A DNA stretch of 64,000 nt from the NCBI RefSeq assembly GCF_002441715.1, contig NZ_JXJX01000006.1, positions 62,001 to 126,000 of the forward strand, written 5' to 3'. The stretch's first letter is position 1, and each line of letters starts with the position of its first letter. Below are positions 9,714 to 18,873 of the stretch, piece after piece. The notes under the pieces are model-generated. The model made no database searches. It was not told the origin of the DNA and saw only the letters and a list, made by a program, of their open reading frames with translations. The position numbers and the translations under genes are program-made. Source of the DNA: Pseudolactococcus plantarum (GTDB lineage: Bacteria; Bacillota; Bacilli; Lactobacillales; Streptococcaceae).

Positions 9714-9773
9714 GAGCATGTATAACAGCATATTACGATGGGTTGGCAAACAAATAAGTTAAGGCATAATATG

Positions 9774-9808
9774 AAAAAACCTATGATACCAAGTATCATA
9801 GGTTTTTT
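9774..9808. terminator. Bidirectional terminator between yitT and dusB
   Basis: AAAAAACCTATGATAC pairs with GTATCATAGGTTTTTT around a 3-nt loop. It serves both converging transcripts, and the dusB stop codon lies inside the stem. Confidence 0.9.
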
Positions 9809-10785
9809 AAATAGTCATCAAAGATTGCAACTATTTCTGCAGACGTGTTAGCTTGATTAATGGCTAATTTGACTTTGGCGGCACGTGGTGCCCCTTTAAG
9901 ATAATAGGCTGCGTGCTGACGAAACTCACGAGAACCAGTATCATCTCCTTTTAGATCAGTTAAACGTACGAGATGTATCTTAGCGGTTTCAATTTTTTCA
10001 GCAATTGTTGGTTCTGGGAGATCCTCTCCTGTTTCAAGGAAATGACTTGTTCGTTTTAACATCCATGGATTGCCCAAGGCTGCTCGACCAATCATCACAG
10101 CATCAACGCCTGTTTCATCAAGCATTCTTTTGGCATCCTCAGGTGTTCTAACATCCCCATTACCAATAAAAGGAATCGTCATTTTACTCGCTACTTGTGC
10201 TAAGATATCCCAATTTGCACTACCTTCATACATCTGTGCACGTGTTCTGCCGTGCATCGCAACAGCACCTGCTCCGGCTTTTTCAGCTGCTAAAGCATTT
10301 TCAACAGGAAATAAATGCTCATTATCCCAACCAGTTCTCATCTTAACAGTGATTGGAAGTGCTACTGATGATGCGACAGCAGATACGACATCGTAAATTT
10401 TGTCGGGATCAAGTAGCAAACGTGAGCCAGACTCGTTTTTAGTTACTTTAGGAACTGGACATCCCATGTTGATATCAATGATATCAGCAGTTGTATGCGC
10501 TTCTACAAATTTAGCAGCTTCTACTAATGTTGTTGCATCACCACCAAAAATTTGGATGGATAGTGGGTTTGGAATGCCATCAAAATCGAGCATAGAGAGT
10601 GTTTTCGCATTTCGATGTTCAATCCCTTTATCAGAAATCATCTCTGTGACGACGAGTCCTGCACCAAATTCTTTAGCTAAACTTAAGAATGCTTTATTTG
10701 AGATACCGGCCATAGGCGCAAGTACCATTCTTTTATTGATCTCAACATTGCCAATTTTCCATGGCGTTGTATAGTTATTCATCAT
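9796..10785 (-). CDS. dusB: tRNA-dihydrouridine synthase (DusB type)
   Basis: FMN enzyme that reduces uridine to dihydrouridine in the tRNA D-loop. Seen: [11 protein letters not shown] (FMN site), [11 protein letters not shown] with the catalytic cysteine (about residue 103), [18 protein letters not shown] and [11 protein letters not shown], giving a TIM barrel plus a C-terminal helical domain. Length (329) fits DusB. The start overlaps the end of hslO by 11 nt; ATG 10782 is an alternative. The hslO-dusB pair is typical of Streptococcaceae. Confidence 0.93.
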   Translation of the reverse strand: MMNNYTTPWKIGNVEINKRMVLAPMAGISNKAFLSLAKEFGAGLVVTEMISDKGIEHRNAKTLSMLDFDGIPNPLSIQIFGGDATTLVEAAKFVEAHTTADIIDINMGCPVPKVTKNESGSRLLLDPDKIYDVVSAVASSVALPITVKMRTGWDNEHLFPVENALAAEKAGAGAVAMHGRTRAQMYEGSANWDILAQVASKMTIPFIGNGDVRTPEDAKRMLDETGVDAVMIGRAALGNPWMLKRTSHFLETGEDLPEPTIAEKIETAKIHLVRLTDLKGDDTGSREFRQHAAYYLKGAPRAAKVKLAINQANTSAEIVAIFDDYLKNL

Positions 10786-11647
10786 TTTTTATCAATTCTT
10801 TCAAATCATTTTCGGAAAAATTGTATACTGTTTCGCAAAACTGACAAATAATTTCAGCGCCGTGATTTTCAGTAATTAATTTTTCAATTTCGGTGTTGCC
10901 TAAACTTTGAATCCCATCAGAAAACCTTGATTTTGAACAATCACAGTGGAAAGCTAAATCAGATTCTGATAATATTTTATATTGGTCCTGCCCGTAGATG
11001 GCATCTAAGATCGCCTTAGAATGATCGTACGATTGTAATAATTTAGAAATGGCTGGCATGGCTTGAATTCTTGATTCAAAAGCAGCAATTTCTTTTTCAG
11101 GGGCATCAGGCATGACTTGAACTAAAAAGCCACCTGCAACTTTAACAGTTTCATCCTCATTTAATAAGACATTTAATCCTATAGCAGATGGTGTTTGTTC
11201 AGAGGTCGTTAGATAATAGGCTAGGTCTTCTCCAATCTCACCTGAAATTAAAGGTGTCTGACCAGTATAAGGCGTTTTGAGTCCCATATCTTTGACTACT
11301 GAAAACCATCCTTGTCCAACTAAGTCGCCAACGAGTACTTCACCTGTTGAGCCACGTTTATAATCCACGTTTGGTTCTTTGATATAGCCCTTAACGTTTC
11401 CTTTTGTATCTGCGACAGCAATTATCATCGTGATGGCGCCATTACTTTGGACGCGTACAGTGATTGTATCATTCCCTTTTTGGTTTGCACCCAACATTTG
11501 TGCTGCGATCAAGGTCCGCCCTAAAGCAACTGTAGAACTCGACCAAGTGTTGTGGCGTTTTTGAGCTTCAGAAACAGTTTGCGTGGCATCAAGCGCATAT
11601 GCTCTAAAATAACCGTCGTTCGATAGTGTCTTGATAATCTTATCCAT
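10775..11647 (-). CDS. hslO: Hsp33 redox-regulated chaperonin
   Basis: Redox-activated holdase chaperone. The C-terminal zinc switch is present as CDC (about residues 234-236, [10 protein letters not shown]) and CQFC (about 267-270), the CxC...CxxC ligands that release zinc on oxidation. The N-terminal substrate-binding domain begins [20 protein letters not shown]. The start is set at ATG 11647, matching the usual MDKII beginning; ATG 11656 is possible. No Shine-Dalgarno is seen. TGATAAAAT, an extended -10 box, ends 7 nt before 11647, suggesting a leaderless transcript. Confidence 0.93.
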   Translation of the reverse strand: MDKIIKTLSNDGYFRAYALDATQTVSEAQKRHNTWSSSTVALGRTLIAAQMLGANQKGNDTITVRVQSNGAITMIIAVADTKGNVKGYIKEPNVDYKRGSTGEVLVGDLVGQGWFSVVKDMGLKTPYTGQTPLISGEIGEDLAYYLTTSEQTPSAIGLNVLLNEDETVKVAGGFLVQVMPDAPEKEIAAFESRIQAMPAISKLLQSYDHSKAILDAIYGQDQYKILSESDLAFHCDCSKSRFSDGIQSLGNTEIEKLITENHGAEIICQFCETVYNFSENDLKELIKNDE

Positions 11648-11736
11648 ACTAACCATTTTATCATAAATGTTGTGTAACTGCAGAGAGGTTGACTGATAAA
11701 TCTAGTCGTGTTAGTAGCTAAACTTAGTAAATTAAT

Positions 11737-11766
11737 CATAAAAAGACCACAAAGGGTCTTTTTATG
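11737..11766 (-). terminator. Terminator downstream of murE
   Basis: CATAAAAAGACC and GGTCTTTTTATG pair around a 6-nt centre. Read on the minus strand it ends in a T-run, 18 nt after the murE stop. Confidence 0.8.
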
Positions 11767-11783
11767 ATGCTTATCAGCATGGC

Positions 11784-13235
11784 CTAGTCATGACTAGGAA
11801 GGGAGAGGTATTTTTCAGCAATTTTTCGATCACCAGGATAAGGAACACGACTGCCATTTACGATCTGAAAAGCATCTACGCCTTTTCCAGCAATGATGAC
11901 CGCATCGTCTGCTCCTGTAGTTTGGTTAAGTGCCGTTTCTATTGCAAGTTCTCGGTCTACGATGATCGCAACTTCTCGGGTGATAAACCCTGAAATTTCG
12001 CGAGCAATCTCAGCAGGGTCTTCAAAGTTAGGATCATCAGCTGTTAAAATAACTTGAATATCAGGCAGCGTGTTTAAAAGTTCACCGATACCTTGCCTGC
12101 GACTTTCGCCTTTATTGCCAGTTGTCCCTATAACCACAATGAGTTTACCAGTTTGATGTGGTCGTACGACATTAATTAATTTTTCTAAGCTATCAGCATT
12201 ATGTGCATAGTCTACAAAAATTTTGGCACCGTTATGTTGAGATAGTACCTCCATACGTCCGGGGACGGTTGTTTCTGCGATACCTAGTTTAATATCTGTT
12301 AGACTAGCCCCTAATTGTTGTGCAGCTAGAGCAGCAGATAGTGCATTTTCCTGATTGAAATGTCCGATTAACTGGATGTCAAACCTTTCTCCCATCGCCT
12401 CAAAACTAAATGCTTTAGAGTTTGTGATCGGATAAGGAGAAGTGTCGCCATAAAAGGTATGTTCACATGTTAATTGAGACTTAATGAACTCGATATGTGC
12501 CATTTCAGCATTGACAACAGCGTACTTTGAATTCGCAAGTAGCTGTCGTTTACAGTAAAAATAATCTTCAAATGTAGGATGTTCAATCGGACCGATATGG
12601 TCTGGAGAAATATTTAAGAAAACACCAACATCGAAAACTAAGCCATAAACGCGTGCAGTTTTGTAGGCTTGCGAAGAGACTTCCATGACTAGGTGTGTCA
12701 TCCCATTGTTAACGGCCTCGCGCATCATACGAAACAGGTCAATACTTTCAGGTGTTGTCAGCTTAGATTTGAAAAACGTTCTCCCATCAAGTGTCGTATC
12801 CATTGTTGAAAACATAGCTGTCTTATTGTGATTATGCTGATCTAATATGTTTTTGGCAAAATAAGCTGCAGTTGTTTTGCCTTTTGTACCTGTAAAGGCA
12901 AGTGTTTTGAGTGAAGTTTGTGGATGATCATAAAAACTCATGGCAATTAAACTCATGGCATGTTTGACATCATGAACAATGATAGCTGGTATATCAACCT
13001 CATAGTCAATTTCAGAAATATAAAACGGAATCGCTAAATCAATTAGAAATTCTCGCTTAAACTGTATGCCTTTAGCAAAAAAAAGAGTTTGACTTGATGT
13101 GTCGCGACTATCATAAGATAGTTTATCAAACGATAGGTCAACACATCCATCATTAAAGTATTCTCCTTTAATAATCATATCTCGAAAGTTTTCATCAGTT
13201 TTTAAAATATCTAGCACAGTTGTCAAAGTTATCAT
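11784..13235 (-). CDS. murE: UDP-N-acetylmuramoyl-tripeptide synthetase (probably L-lysine-adding)
   Basis: Cytoplasmic Mur ligase that adds the third residue to the peptidoglycan stem peptide. The ATP site is [12 protein letters not shown] (about residues 116-127), followed by the central ligase domain and the C-terminal domain (PGRMEVL, FVDYAHN). The substrate motif reads DDPNFEDP. The meso-DAP enzymes carry DNPR, so lysine is the likely substrate, as expected for a lactococcal wall. ATG 13235 lies 6 nt after TGATATAAT, so the mRNA has almost no leader, although AAGG directly precedes the ATG. Monocistronic, divergent from fpg. Confidence 0.93.
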   Translation of the reverse strand: MITLTTVLDILKTDENFRDMIIKGEYFNDGCVDLSFDKLSYDSRDTSSQTLFFAKGIQFKREFLIDLAIPFYISEIDYEVDIPAIIVHDVKHAMSLIAMSFYDHPQTSLKTLAFTGTKGKTTAAYFAKNILDQHNHNKTAMFSTMDTTLDGRTFFKSKLTTPESIDLFRMMREAVNNGMTHLVMEVSSQAYKTARVYGLVFDVGVFLNISPDHIGPIEHPTFEDYFYCKRQLLANSKYAVVNAEMAHIEFIKSQLTCEHTFYGDTSPYPITNSKAFSFEAMGERFDIQLIGHFNQENALSAALAAQQLGASLTDIKLGIAETTVPGRMEVLSQHNGAKIFVDYAHNADSLEKLINVVRPHQTGKLIVVIGTTGNKGESRRQGIGELLNTLPDIQVILTADDPNFEDPAEIAREISGFITREVAIIVDRELAIETALNQTTGADDAVIIAGKGVDAFQIVNGSRVPYPGDRKIAEKYLSLPSHD

Positions 13236-13310
13236 ACCTTCATTATATCATATCTCTGTATGCATATGGTTTGGTAATCGGCTGCCTTTTCCTAAAAGAA
13301 ATGCATCATA

Positions 13311-13340
13311 TAACTTATGATCACTTGTGTTAATAAGTTA
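13311..13340. repeat. Inverted repeat between murE and fpg
   Basis: TAACTTAT (13311-13318) and ATAAGTTA (13333-13340) form a perfect 8-bp inverted repeat with a 14-nt spacer, in the 161-nt divergent region. It could be an operator or a hairpin; no regulator is implied. Confidence 0.4.
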
Positions 13341-13396
13341 AAATATAGTCAACTTCGGTCTGATTTTGGTAAACTGGTTCATAAGGAGTATGTGAT

Positions 13397-14230
13397 ATGC
13401 CAGAATTACCAGAAGTCGAAACAGTGCGTCGAGGTCTGAATAACCTCGTACGTGGTCAAAAAATCATGAGTGTAAAGCTAAATTATCAACGGATGATTCA
13501 GTCTGATTTAGCTGAGTTTTTATCATATTTACCTGGAAAAGAGATCATCAACATTGGCCGACGAGGTAAATACTTACTATTTGAGTTGTCTGAAAAAACG
13601 TTAGTTAGTCATTTGAGGATGGAAGGAAAATACCATCTTTTTCCCACACAAGCGTTACCAATTAATAAACATTTTCACGCTTTTTTTGAGTTATCCAATG
13701 GACAAACATTGGTTTATCAGGATGTGAGGAAGTTTGGTACCATGGAGTTGGTTGATAATTTAAATCTAGAGCAATTTTTTAAGACTAAGAAATTAGGTCC
13801 AGAACCTGTTGCTTCAGACTTTTTACTCGCACCTTTTCAAGATAAACTGATCCATAGTCAAAAAAAAATCAAACCCTTTTTACTAGAGCAGTCGCTTGTG
13901 GTGGGGCTGGGAAATATATATGTGGATGAAGCATTATGGCTGGCCAAAATTCATCCATCAGAACTCGCAAAAAATTTATCATCAAACGATGTGTCAGTGC
14001 TTAGGGAAAGTATTATTAATGTATTGGCTGCAGGGGTGAAAAGAGGTGGATCAACCATACGGAGCTATAAGAACGCATTTGGCGTTGCTGGTAATATGCA
14101 AGATTACTTAACTGTTTACGGTAAAAAATCTCAGCCTTGTCCAGTATGCGGTACACCCATAGAAAAATATAAACTTGCAGGCAGAGGGACGCATTTTTGC
14201 CCGACTTGTCAGAAATTAAAGAAAAGTTGA
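13397..14230 (+). CDS. fpg: Formamidopyrimidine-DNA glycosylase
   Basis: Bifunctional glycosylase/AP lyase that removes 8-oxoguanine and formamidopyrimidines. The catalytic N-terminus is MPELPEVETVRRGL (Pro2, Glu3), Lys is in RRGKYLLF (about residue 58), and the zinc finger is CPVC...CPTC at about 255-274. Length 277 is typical. ATG 13397 follows ATAAGGAGT. The fpg-recA order is the arrangement described in Lactococcus lactis, linking oxidative DNA repair to RecA. recA also has its own promoter here. Confidence 0.96.
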   Translation: MPELPEVETVRRGLNNLVRGQKIMSVKLNYQRMIQSDLAEFLSYLPGKEIINIGRRGKYLLFELSEKTLVSHLRMEGKYHLFPTQALPINKHFHAFFELSNGQTLVYQDVRKFGTMELVDNLNLEQFFKTKKLGPEPVASDFLLAPFQDKLIHSQKKIKPFLLEQSLVVGLGNIYVDEALWLAKIHPSELAKNLSSNDVSVLRESIINVLAAGVKRGGSTIRSYKNAFGVAGNMQDYLTVYGKKSQPCPVCGTPIEKYKLAGRGTHFCPTCQKLKKS

Positions 14231-14291
14231 GTAAGTTGTGGCTATTTTACATATATATATATGTAGACGAAAATGCTATAATTAAAAAGAT

Positions 14292-14320
14292 TTGACAGTT
14301 TCTTTATAAAACTATATACT
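14292..14320 (+). promoter_or_regulatory. recA promoter
   Basis: Consensus TTGACA (14292-14297), 17-bp spacer, TATACT (14315-14320). Predicted start about 14327, inside the inverted repeat that follows. Confidence 0.85.
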
Positions 14321-14321
14321 A

Positions 14322-14344
14322 GTGTTAGTTAAAAAAACTAACAC
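14322..14344. repeat. Inverted repeat at the recA transcription start
   Basis: GTGTTAGTT (14322-14330) and AACTAACAC (14336-14344) are perfect 9-bp arms around AAAAA. It overlaps the expected +1 of recA, so it could act as an operator or as a 5'-end hairpin. Confidence 0.7.
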
Positions 14345-14373
14345 GAATTGTGAAACAGACTAGGAGAACTAAA

Positions 14374-15528
14374 GTGGCAAAAAAAGCTAAAAAAAATCTA
14401 GATGATGTGACTAAAAAATTTGGTGATGAGCGTGAAAAAGCACTTAACGATGCCTTAAAAACGATCGAAAAAGACTTTGGTAAAGGTGCCTTGATGCGTT
14501 TAGGTGATAAGGCAGAACAAAAAGTCCAAGTGATGAGTTCAGGCTCTTTAGCGCTAGATATTGCATTAGGTGTAGGTGGGTATCCAAAAGGCAGAATCAT
14601 CGAAGTCTATGGACCTGAGTCTTCAGGTAAAACAACGGTTGCACTTCACGCGGTTGCACAAGCACAAAAAGAAGGTGGTATTGCGGCCTTTATTGATGCT
14701 GAGCATGCGCTTGATCCAGCTTATGCAGCATCGTTAGGTGTTAATATAGATGAATTATTATTATCTCAACCAGATTCAGGAGAACAAGGCCTTGAAATTG
14801 CAGGAAAATTAATTGATTCTGGTGCGATCGATCTTGTTGTTATTGACTCAGTAGCCGCATTGGTACCACGTGCTGAGATTGATGGTGACATTGGAGATTC
14901 TCATGTCGGCTTACAAGCACGTATGATGTCTCAAGCCATGCGTAAACTCTCATCTTCGATTAATAAAACTAAAACCATCGCTATTTTTATCAACCAGCTA
15001 CGCGAAAAAGTCGGTGTCATGTTTGGTAATCCTGAGACAACACCTGGTGGTCGTGCCTTAAAATTCTATGCGTCTGTTCGTTTAGATGTTCGTGGTAATA
15101 CACAGATAAAAGGGACGGGTGAAGATAAAGATACGGCGATGGGTAAAGAAACTAAAATTAAAGTCGTCAAAAATAAAGTCGCTCCACCATTTAAAGTTGC
15201 AGAAGTAGAGATTATGTTTGGAGAAGGTATCTCTCAAACTGGTGAATTAGTCAAAATTGCAACAGATTTAGATATTATCAAAAAATCAGGAGCCTGGTTT
15301 GCGTATAATGATGAAAAAATAGGTCAAGGTTCCGAAAAAGCTAAGTTGTACTTGAAAGAACATCCTGAAGTATTTGAAGAGATTGATCATAAGGTCCGCA
15401 AGCACTTTGGTTTGATTGATGAGGCATCATTACCTGAAAAATCTGATAAAAGTAGTCAACCTAAAGATGAAAAATCTGAATCAGAGCTTGTATCCCTTGA
15501 TCTTGATACGATAGAAATCGAAGATTGA
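14374..15528 (+). CDS. recA: Recombinase RecA
   Basis: DNA strand-exchange protein and SOS co-protease, 384 residues. Walker [10 protein letters not shown], Walker [12 protein letters not shown], and the RecA signature segments [13 protein letters not shown] and GRALKFYAS are all present. The C-terminus (about 345-384) is acidic and rich in Ser/Asp/Glu, as is usual. GTG 14374 is chosen because AGGAG sits 7 nt upstream and the product then begins [17 protein letters not shown] like other lactococcal RecA proteins; a GTG at 14350 has no ribosome binding site. It has its own promoter and can also be read through from fpg. Confidence 0.97.
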   Translation: MAKKAKKNLDDVTKKFGDEREKALNDALKTIEKDFGKGALMRLGDKAEQKVQVMSSGSLALDIALGVGGYPKGRIIEVYGPESSGKTTVALHAVAQAQKEGGIAAFIDAEHALDPAYAASLGVNIDELLLSQPDSGEQGLEIAGKLIDSGAIDLVVIDSVAALVPRAEIDGDIGDSHVGLQARMMSQAMRKLSSSINKTKTIAIFINQLREKVGVMFGNPETTPGGRALKFYASVRLDVRGNTQIKGTGEDKDTAMGKETKIKVVKNKVAPPFKVAEVEIMFGEGISQTGELVKIATDLDIIKKSGAWFAYNDEKIGQGSEKAKLYLKEHPEVFEEIDHKVRKHFGLIDEASLPEKSDKSSQPKDEKSESELVSLDLDTIEIED

Positions 15529-15568
15529 TATATCGTTAGAAAAATACATATTTAATGATATTTTGATG

Positions 15569-15604
15569 AGATTTAAAAAAATATTACATTAAATCTTAGT
15601 TTTA
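15569..15604 (+). terminator. Possible weak terminator of recA
   Basis: AGATTTAA / TTAAATCT hairpin followed by TAGTTTTAT. The stem is A/T-rich and the T-run is poor, so termination is probably partial. Confidence 0.35.
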
Positions 15605-15619
15605 TAAAGAATAGGTCTT

Positions 15620-15646
15620 TTGACTGATGACAAACTGTGCTATAAT
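15620..15646 (+). promoter_or_regulatory. spx promoter
   Basis: TTGACT (15620-15625) and TATAAT (15641-15646) with a short 15-bp spacer. It leaves a leader of about 85 nt before the TTG start. Confidence 0.6.
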
Positions 15647-15658
15647 TGGTAACATATA

Positions 15659-15677
15659 ACTAACTCGATCAGTTAGT
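15659..15677. repeat. Inverted repeat in the spx leader
   Basis: Perfect 7-bp arms ACTAACT and AGTTAGT around CGATC, just after the predicted +1 of spx. Candidate operator or hairpin. Confidence 0.6.
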
Positions 15678-15737
15678 GTGTTAACTGGTGGTCTAAAACT
15701 AGATATGTGTTAGTAGTATCAGTACGGAGGAAATACA

Positions 15738-16136
15738 TTGATAACAATTTACACGGCGCCATCATGTACCAGTTGTAAAAAGGCGAAACAATGGTTGGCA
15801 GTTCATGACATTTCATATGATGAAAGAAATATCATGTCTAGTCCTTTATCGGTTGAAGAGGTCAAGCACATTTTAGAAAAATGTGATGATGGCATTGAGT
15901 CATTGATTTCTAATCGAAATCGTTTCGTCAAATCTTTGAATGTTGATTTTGAAGAGCTTTCGCTTTCAGAAGCAGTGTCAATTATTTCTCAAAATCCACA
16001 AATTTTGCGTCGTCCCATCATATTGGATGATAAGCGATTGCATATTGGCTATAATGAAGAAGAAATACGTGCCTTTCTCCCACGTAATGTCCGAGTTTTA
16101 GAAAATGACGGTTTAAGATTACGTGATGCGATATAA
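15738..16136 (+). CDS. spx: Spx-family transcriptional regulator (first copy)
   Basis: ArsC-fold protein of 132 residues that binds the RNA polymerase alpha C-terminal domain to redirect transcription under disulfide or envelope stress. The N-terminal redox switch CTSC is at residues 10-13 (APSCTSCKKA). The conserved LRRPIILDDKRLHIGYNEEE segment with the RRP motif is at about 93-112. TTG start at 15738 follows ACGGAGGAAATACA. Lactococci carry several Spx paralogues; a second lies at 37711. Its position after recA, with its own promoter and inverted repeat, suggests separate control. Confidence 0.92.
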   Translation: MITIYTAPSCTSCKKAKQWLAVHDISYDERNIMSSPLSVEEVKHILEKCDDGIESLISNRNRFVKSLNVDFEELSLSEAVSIISQNPQILRRPIILDDKRLHIGYNEEEIRAFLPRNVRVLENDGLRLRDAI

Positions 16137-16177
16137 AAATAACCCCCTACTGTCTATATATGGCAGTGGGGGTTATT
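16137..16177. terminator. Terminator after spx
   Basis: AAATAACCCCC(T)ACTG / CAGTGGGGGTTATTT with a loop near TCTATATATGG. Strong, GC-containing stem with T-rich flanks on both sides. Confidence 0.9.
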
Positions 16178-16293
16178 TATTGTTAAAATATCTAAAATAG
16201 ATGATGTCTCAATCAAACAAGACAGTTTTACTTATTAATTCATTGGAAATTATTGATAAACATTAACAATACGTTAAAACTTTAATTTAATTA

Positions 16294-16302
16294 TGATATA
16301 AT
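16294..16302 (+). promoter_or_regulatory. Extended -10 promoter of the MORN-oatA operon
   Basis: TGATATAAT (TATAAT 16297-16302) about 50 nt before the first gene, directly after the spx terminator region. Confidence 0.55.
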
Positions 16303-16351
16303 TAAATTGTTTATATGTATACCATGAGATGTGAAAATAGGAGAGAATGGC

Positions 16352-16741
16352 TTGCAACAATCATTGAATAAAGTTATCCGATTTGTCGGAGCACAAAAAT
16401 GGATACTCATTTTTATTCCGGTGTTTTTTATATTACTTTTTTTACTCACTTTACCCCGTATGCATAAGGGGACCATTAAAGATGACCAATTCACCTATAC
16501 AGGGACGCTTTTAAAAGGCGTACCTGAAGGTAGTGGGACTATGGTATTCCAAAATGGCGATACCTATACTGGTAATTTTAAATCTGGAAAGTTTAATGAC
16601 CAAGGGACATTTACATCTAAAAAAGACAAGTGGACTTATAAAGGTAGCTTTAAAAATGGATCCCCAGATGGCAAAGGTGAGATGATAAGTTCAGGTAAAA
16701 CACAAAAAATTAGCATGAAAAACGGAGTAATCATCAAATGA
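16352..16741 (+). CDS. Membrane-anchored MORN-repeat protein
   Basis: About 129 residues. One transmembrane helix near the N-terminus (WILIFIPVFFILLFLLTL) is followed by MORN-type beta-hairpin repeats: YTGTLLKGVPEGSGTMVFQN, then YTGNFKSGKFNDQGTF, then YKGSFKNGSPDGKGEM, each about 22 residues. The TTG at 16352 is chosen because AGGAGAG lies 5 nt upstream; an in-frame GTG at 16331 lacks a good site. The stop overlaps the ATG of the acetyltransferase gene, so the two proteins are made together. The MORN domain is probably outside the membrane and could scaffold or recruit the next enzyme. That role is inference. Confidence 0.8.
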   Translation: MQQSLNKVIRFVGAQKWILIFIPVFFILLFLLTLPRMHKGTIKDDQFTYTGTLLKGVPEGSGTMVFQNGDTYTGNFKSGKFNDQGTFTSKKDKWTYKGSFKNGSPDGKGEMISSGKTQKISMKNGVIIK

Positions 16742-18606
16742 CTGTTGCAGATATAAAAAATAAGTCAAATGACGTGATCGAAACAACAGAACATTCACTA
16801 GAGACGCCTAAAAAGAGTAATGTCCATATTCGTCATTTTGGCTACATAAGAACGTTAGGTCTAGCATTGGTATTACTGTATCATTTTTTTCCTAAAGCTT
16901 TGCCAGGTGGCTTCATAGGGGTTGATATATTCTTTGTCTTTTCGGGTTATTTGATAACCGCTCTCGCTTTAGAAGAATACCGGTTAACACAAACCTTTAA
17001 TCTTAAAACATTTGCTGAACGCCGTTTTTTTAGAATTTTTCCAACGGTCGCTTTTGCGATACTTATCGTGTTACCGTTGACCTTACTAGGAAATGATGAT
17101 CTGCGCTATAATCTTTCAAATCAAGTCTTTGCTGGTCTAGGCTTTATCAGTAATCTGTACGAAGCGAGTACGGGTATCTCTTATGCGACTAATTTTGCAC
17201 CACATTTATTTGTACACCTGTGGTCATTGGCACTAGAAGTCCAATTTTATCTTGTATGGGGCTTACTTATCTTTTGGTTATCAAAACGATTTAAAAAAGC
17301 CTTATCTATTTTTATCTTTTTGATTGCTTTTGTCCTTTTTGTGGTGAGCAGTTTATCGATGTTTATTGGTAGTTTGATGACCACGACTTATTCAGGACTG
17401 TATTATAGCCCAATGACTCATGTCTTTCCGTTTTTCTTGGGTGCTATGCTGGCTTCTCTAGCTGGCATCAAGACGACCCCTTTATTACGCAACTTATCAA
17501 GTAAATTTTCCATTAAGCAACTGATAAGTCGTAGTGTGATTGCCGCAGTCTTGTTGATTTTAGGTGCATTAATCCTACATTTTGACAGTAAATTTACCTA
17601 TTTGTTTGGGTTTACGATTGCTTCAATCGTAACACTGTTATTAATTTTATATTTGCGTTTACTCCATGATAAGACAACGAGTCAAGAGCCGCGTGTCATC
17701 AAGTACATTGCCGATGTGTCGTATGGTGTCTATATTTTTCATTGGGCATTTTTGATTATTTTTTTAAACTTTAAGGTCCCGCATATTTTAGCAGTGCTGT
17801 TAACACTGATTGCTTCATTTTTATGTGCAACGATCATGTTCTATGGGATTGATCCGATGCTGAAAGGCAGAAAAAGTTTTCTATCAGCATTTTTATCTGA
17901 TGAGAGATTTGCTACTGTATTAGTTTACGCAAAACCGATCATCCCTACTTTTCTTGTGCTGTTGTCACTCATTGCCTTAGCTAAAACGTCAGCTCAGACG
18001 ACTTTATCAAAAACATTATGGACAGGTAGTAATCAACAAGGAATTCAGCAATTAACGCTTGGAGAGCACGCGATAAAGACTGGTACAGCGGGTGCAGATA
18101 CATTAATCATTGGAGATTCTGTTACAATGGGAACGACTGTTGCTTTTGATGGCGCACCACAAGTTCAAAATCTTATCCCTACTGCTTACGTAGATGCAGC
18201 AGGAGATCGAACGATTTCAGAAGCCTATCAAGATAATCTAAAATCAGATCTTAAAATGCTGCCTGATAATGCTACCATCGTTTTTGCTTTGGGGACTAAC
18301 TCTGTTGATGCAACGAAAGATATGAGTCATATCGATGACTTGATCAATACCTATGCGTCAAAACGCAAGATTGTATTAGTTACGCCTGCAAACTGGGGAG
18401 CTGGGGGACCATTTAATTCTGATAAGATTGCTGATTACGAATTAACGTTAAAAGGGAAGTATCCTAATGTTAAAATAGCTGATTGGCGTGGCCTTTCTCA
18501 AGGTCACACAGATTGGTTTGATGTAGACGGTATCCATATCGCGGATCGTATTGAAGGCCGTAAGGCATGGATAAATCTAGTAAAAGAGACGATAGCTGAA
18601 AAATAA
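16738..18606 (+). CDS. oatA: OatA-like peptidoglycan O-acetyltransferase (acyltransferase 3 plus SGNH)
   Basis: Two-domain protein of 622 residues. Residues about 35-400 form the acyltransferase-3 membrane domain with roughly ten or eleven helices, with conserved RTLGLALVLLYHFFP and FIGVDIFFVFSGYLIT. The C-terminal extracellular SGNH esterase-like domain (about 450-620) has the Ser in IIGDSVTMG, Gly and Asn in ALGTNSVD, and the Asp-His pair in DVDGIHIAD. This is the layout of OatA, which O-acetylates MurNAc and confers lysozyme resistance; other acyltransferase-3/SGNH proteins modify different glycans, so the exact acceptor is inferred. Translated with the MORN protein (ATGA overlap). Confidence 0.85.
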   Translation: MTVADIKNKSNDVIETTEHSLETPKKSNVHIRHFGYIRTLGLALVLLYHFFPKALPGGFIGVDIFFVFSGYLITALALEEYRLTQTFNLKTFAERRFFRIFPTVAFAILIVLPLTLLGNDDLRYNLSNQVFAGLGFISNLYEASTGISYATNFAPHLFVHLWSLALEVQFYLVWGLLIFWLSKRFKKALSIFIFLIAFVLFVVSSLSMFIGSLMTTTYSGLYYSPMTHVFPFFLGAMLASLAGIKTTPLLRNLSSKFSIKQLISRSVIAAVLLILGALILHFDSKFTYLFGFTIASIVTLLLILYLRLLHDKTTSQEPRVIKYIADVSYGVYIFHWAFLIIFLNFKVPHILAVLLTLIASFLCATIMFYGIDPMLKGRKSFLSAFLSDERFATVLVYAKPIIPTFLVLLSLIALAKTSAQTTLSKTLWTGSNQQGIQQLTLGEHAIKTGTAGADTLIIGDSVTMGTTVAFDGAPQVQNLIPTAYVDAAGDRTISEAYQDNLKSDLKMLPDNATIVFALGTNSVDATKDMSHIDDLINTYASKRKIVLVTPANWGAGGPFNSDKIADYELTLKGKYPNVKIADWRGLSQGHTDWFDVDGIHIADRIEGRKAWINLVKETIAEK

Positions 18607-18632
18607 CATCAAGCATATGCTAACTACAAAAC

Positions 18633-18666
18633 AAAAATCGTATGAAGAGGAGCATACGATTTTTTT
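18633..18666. terminator. Terminator after oatA
   Basis: AAAAATCGTATG / CATACGATTTTT with an 8-nt loop and a T-run. Confidence 0.9.
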
Positions 18667-18873
18667 AATGACATACCTAGGTGTATTTGTATGCCAGCTA
18701 TACAAAAAGAGCACAAAAATGATAGCGTCGTTTGAGCTATCTACTTTTGTAAGATACATCTATAAATAAATGTTATACTATAATTAGCAATAAACCAAAA
18801 ATAGCATTAATCAGCAACTCACAAACCAAGAAGAGTTGACTTATAGCTAGAAGATGAATTTAAAGAGGAACAC

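Noticed and set aside
10070-10774. Plus-strand open frames opposite dusB
   Set aside because: They mirror the codon pattern of a certain minus-strand gene and have no start signals.
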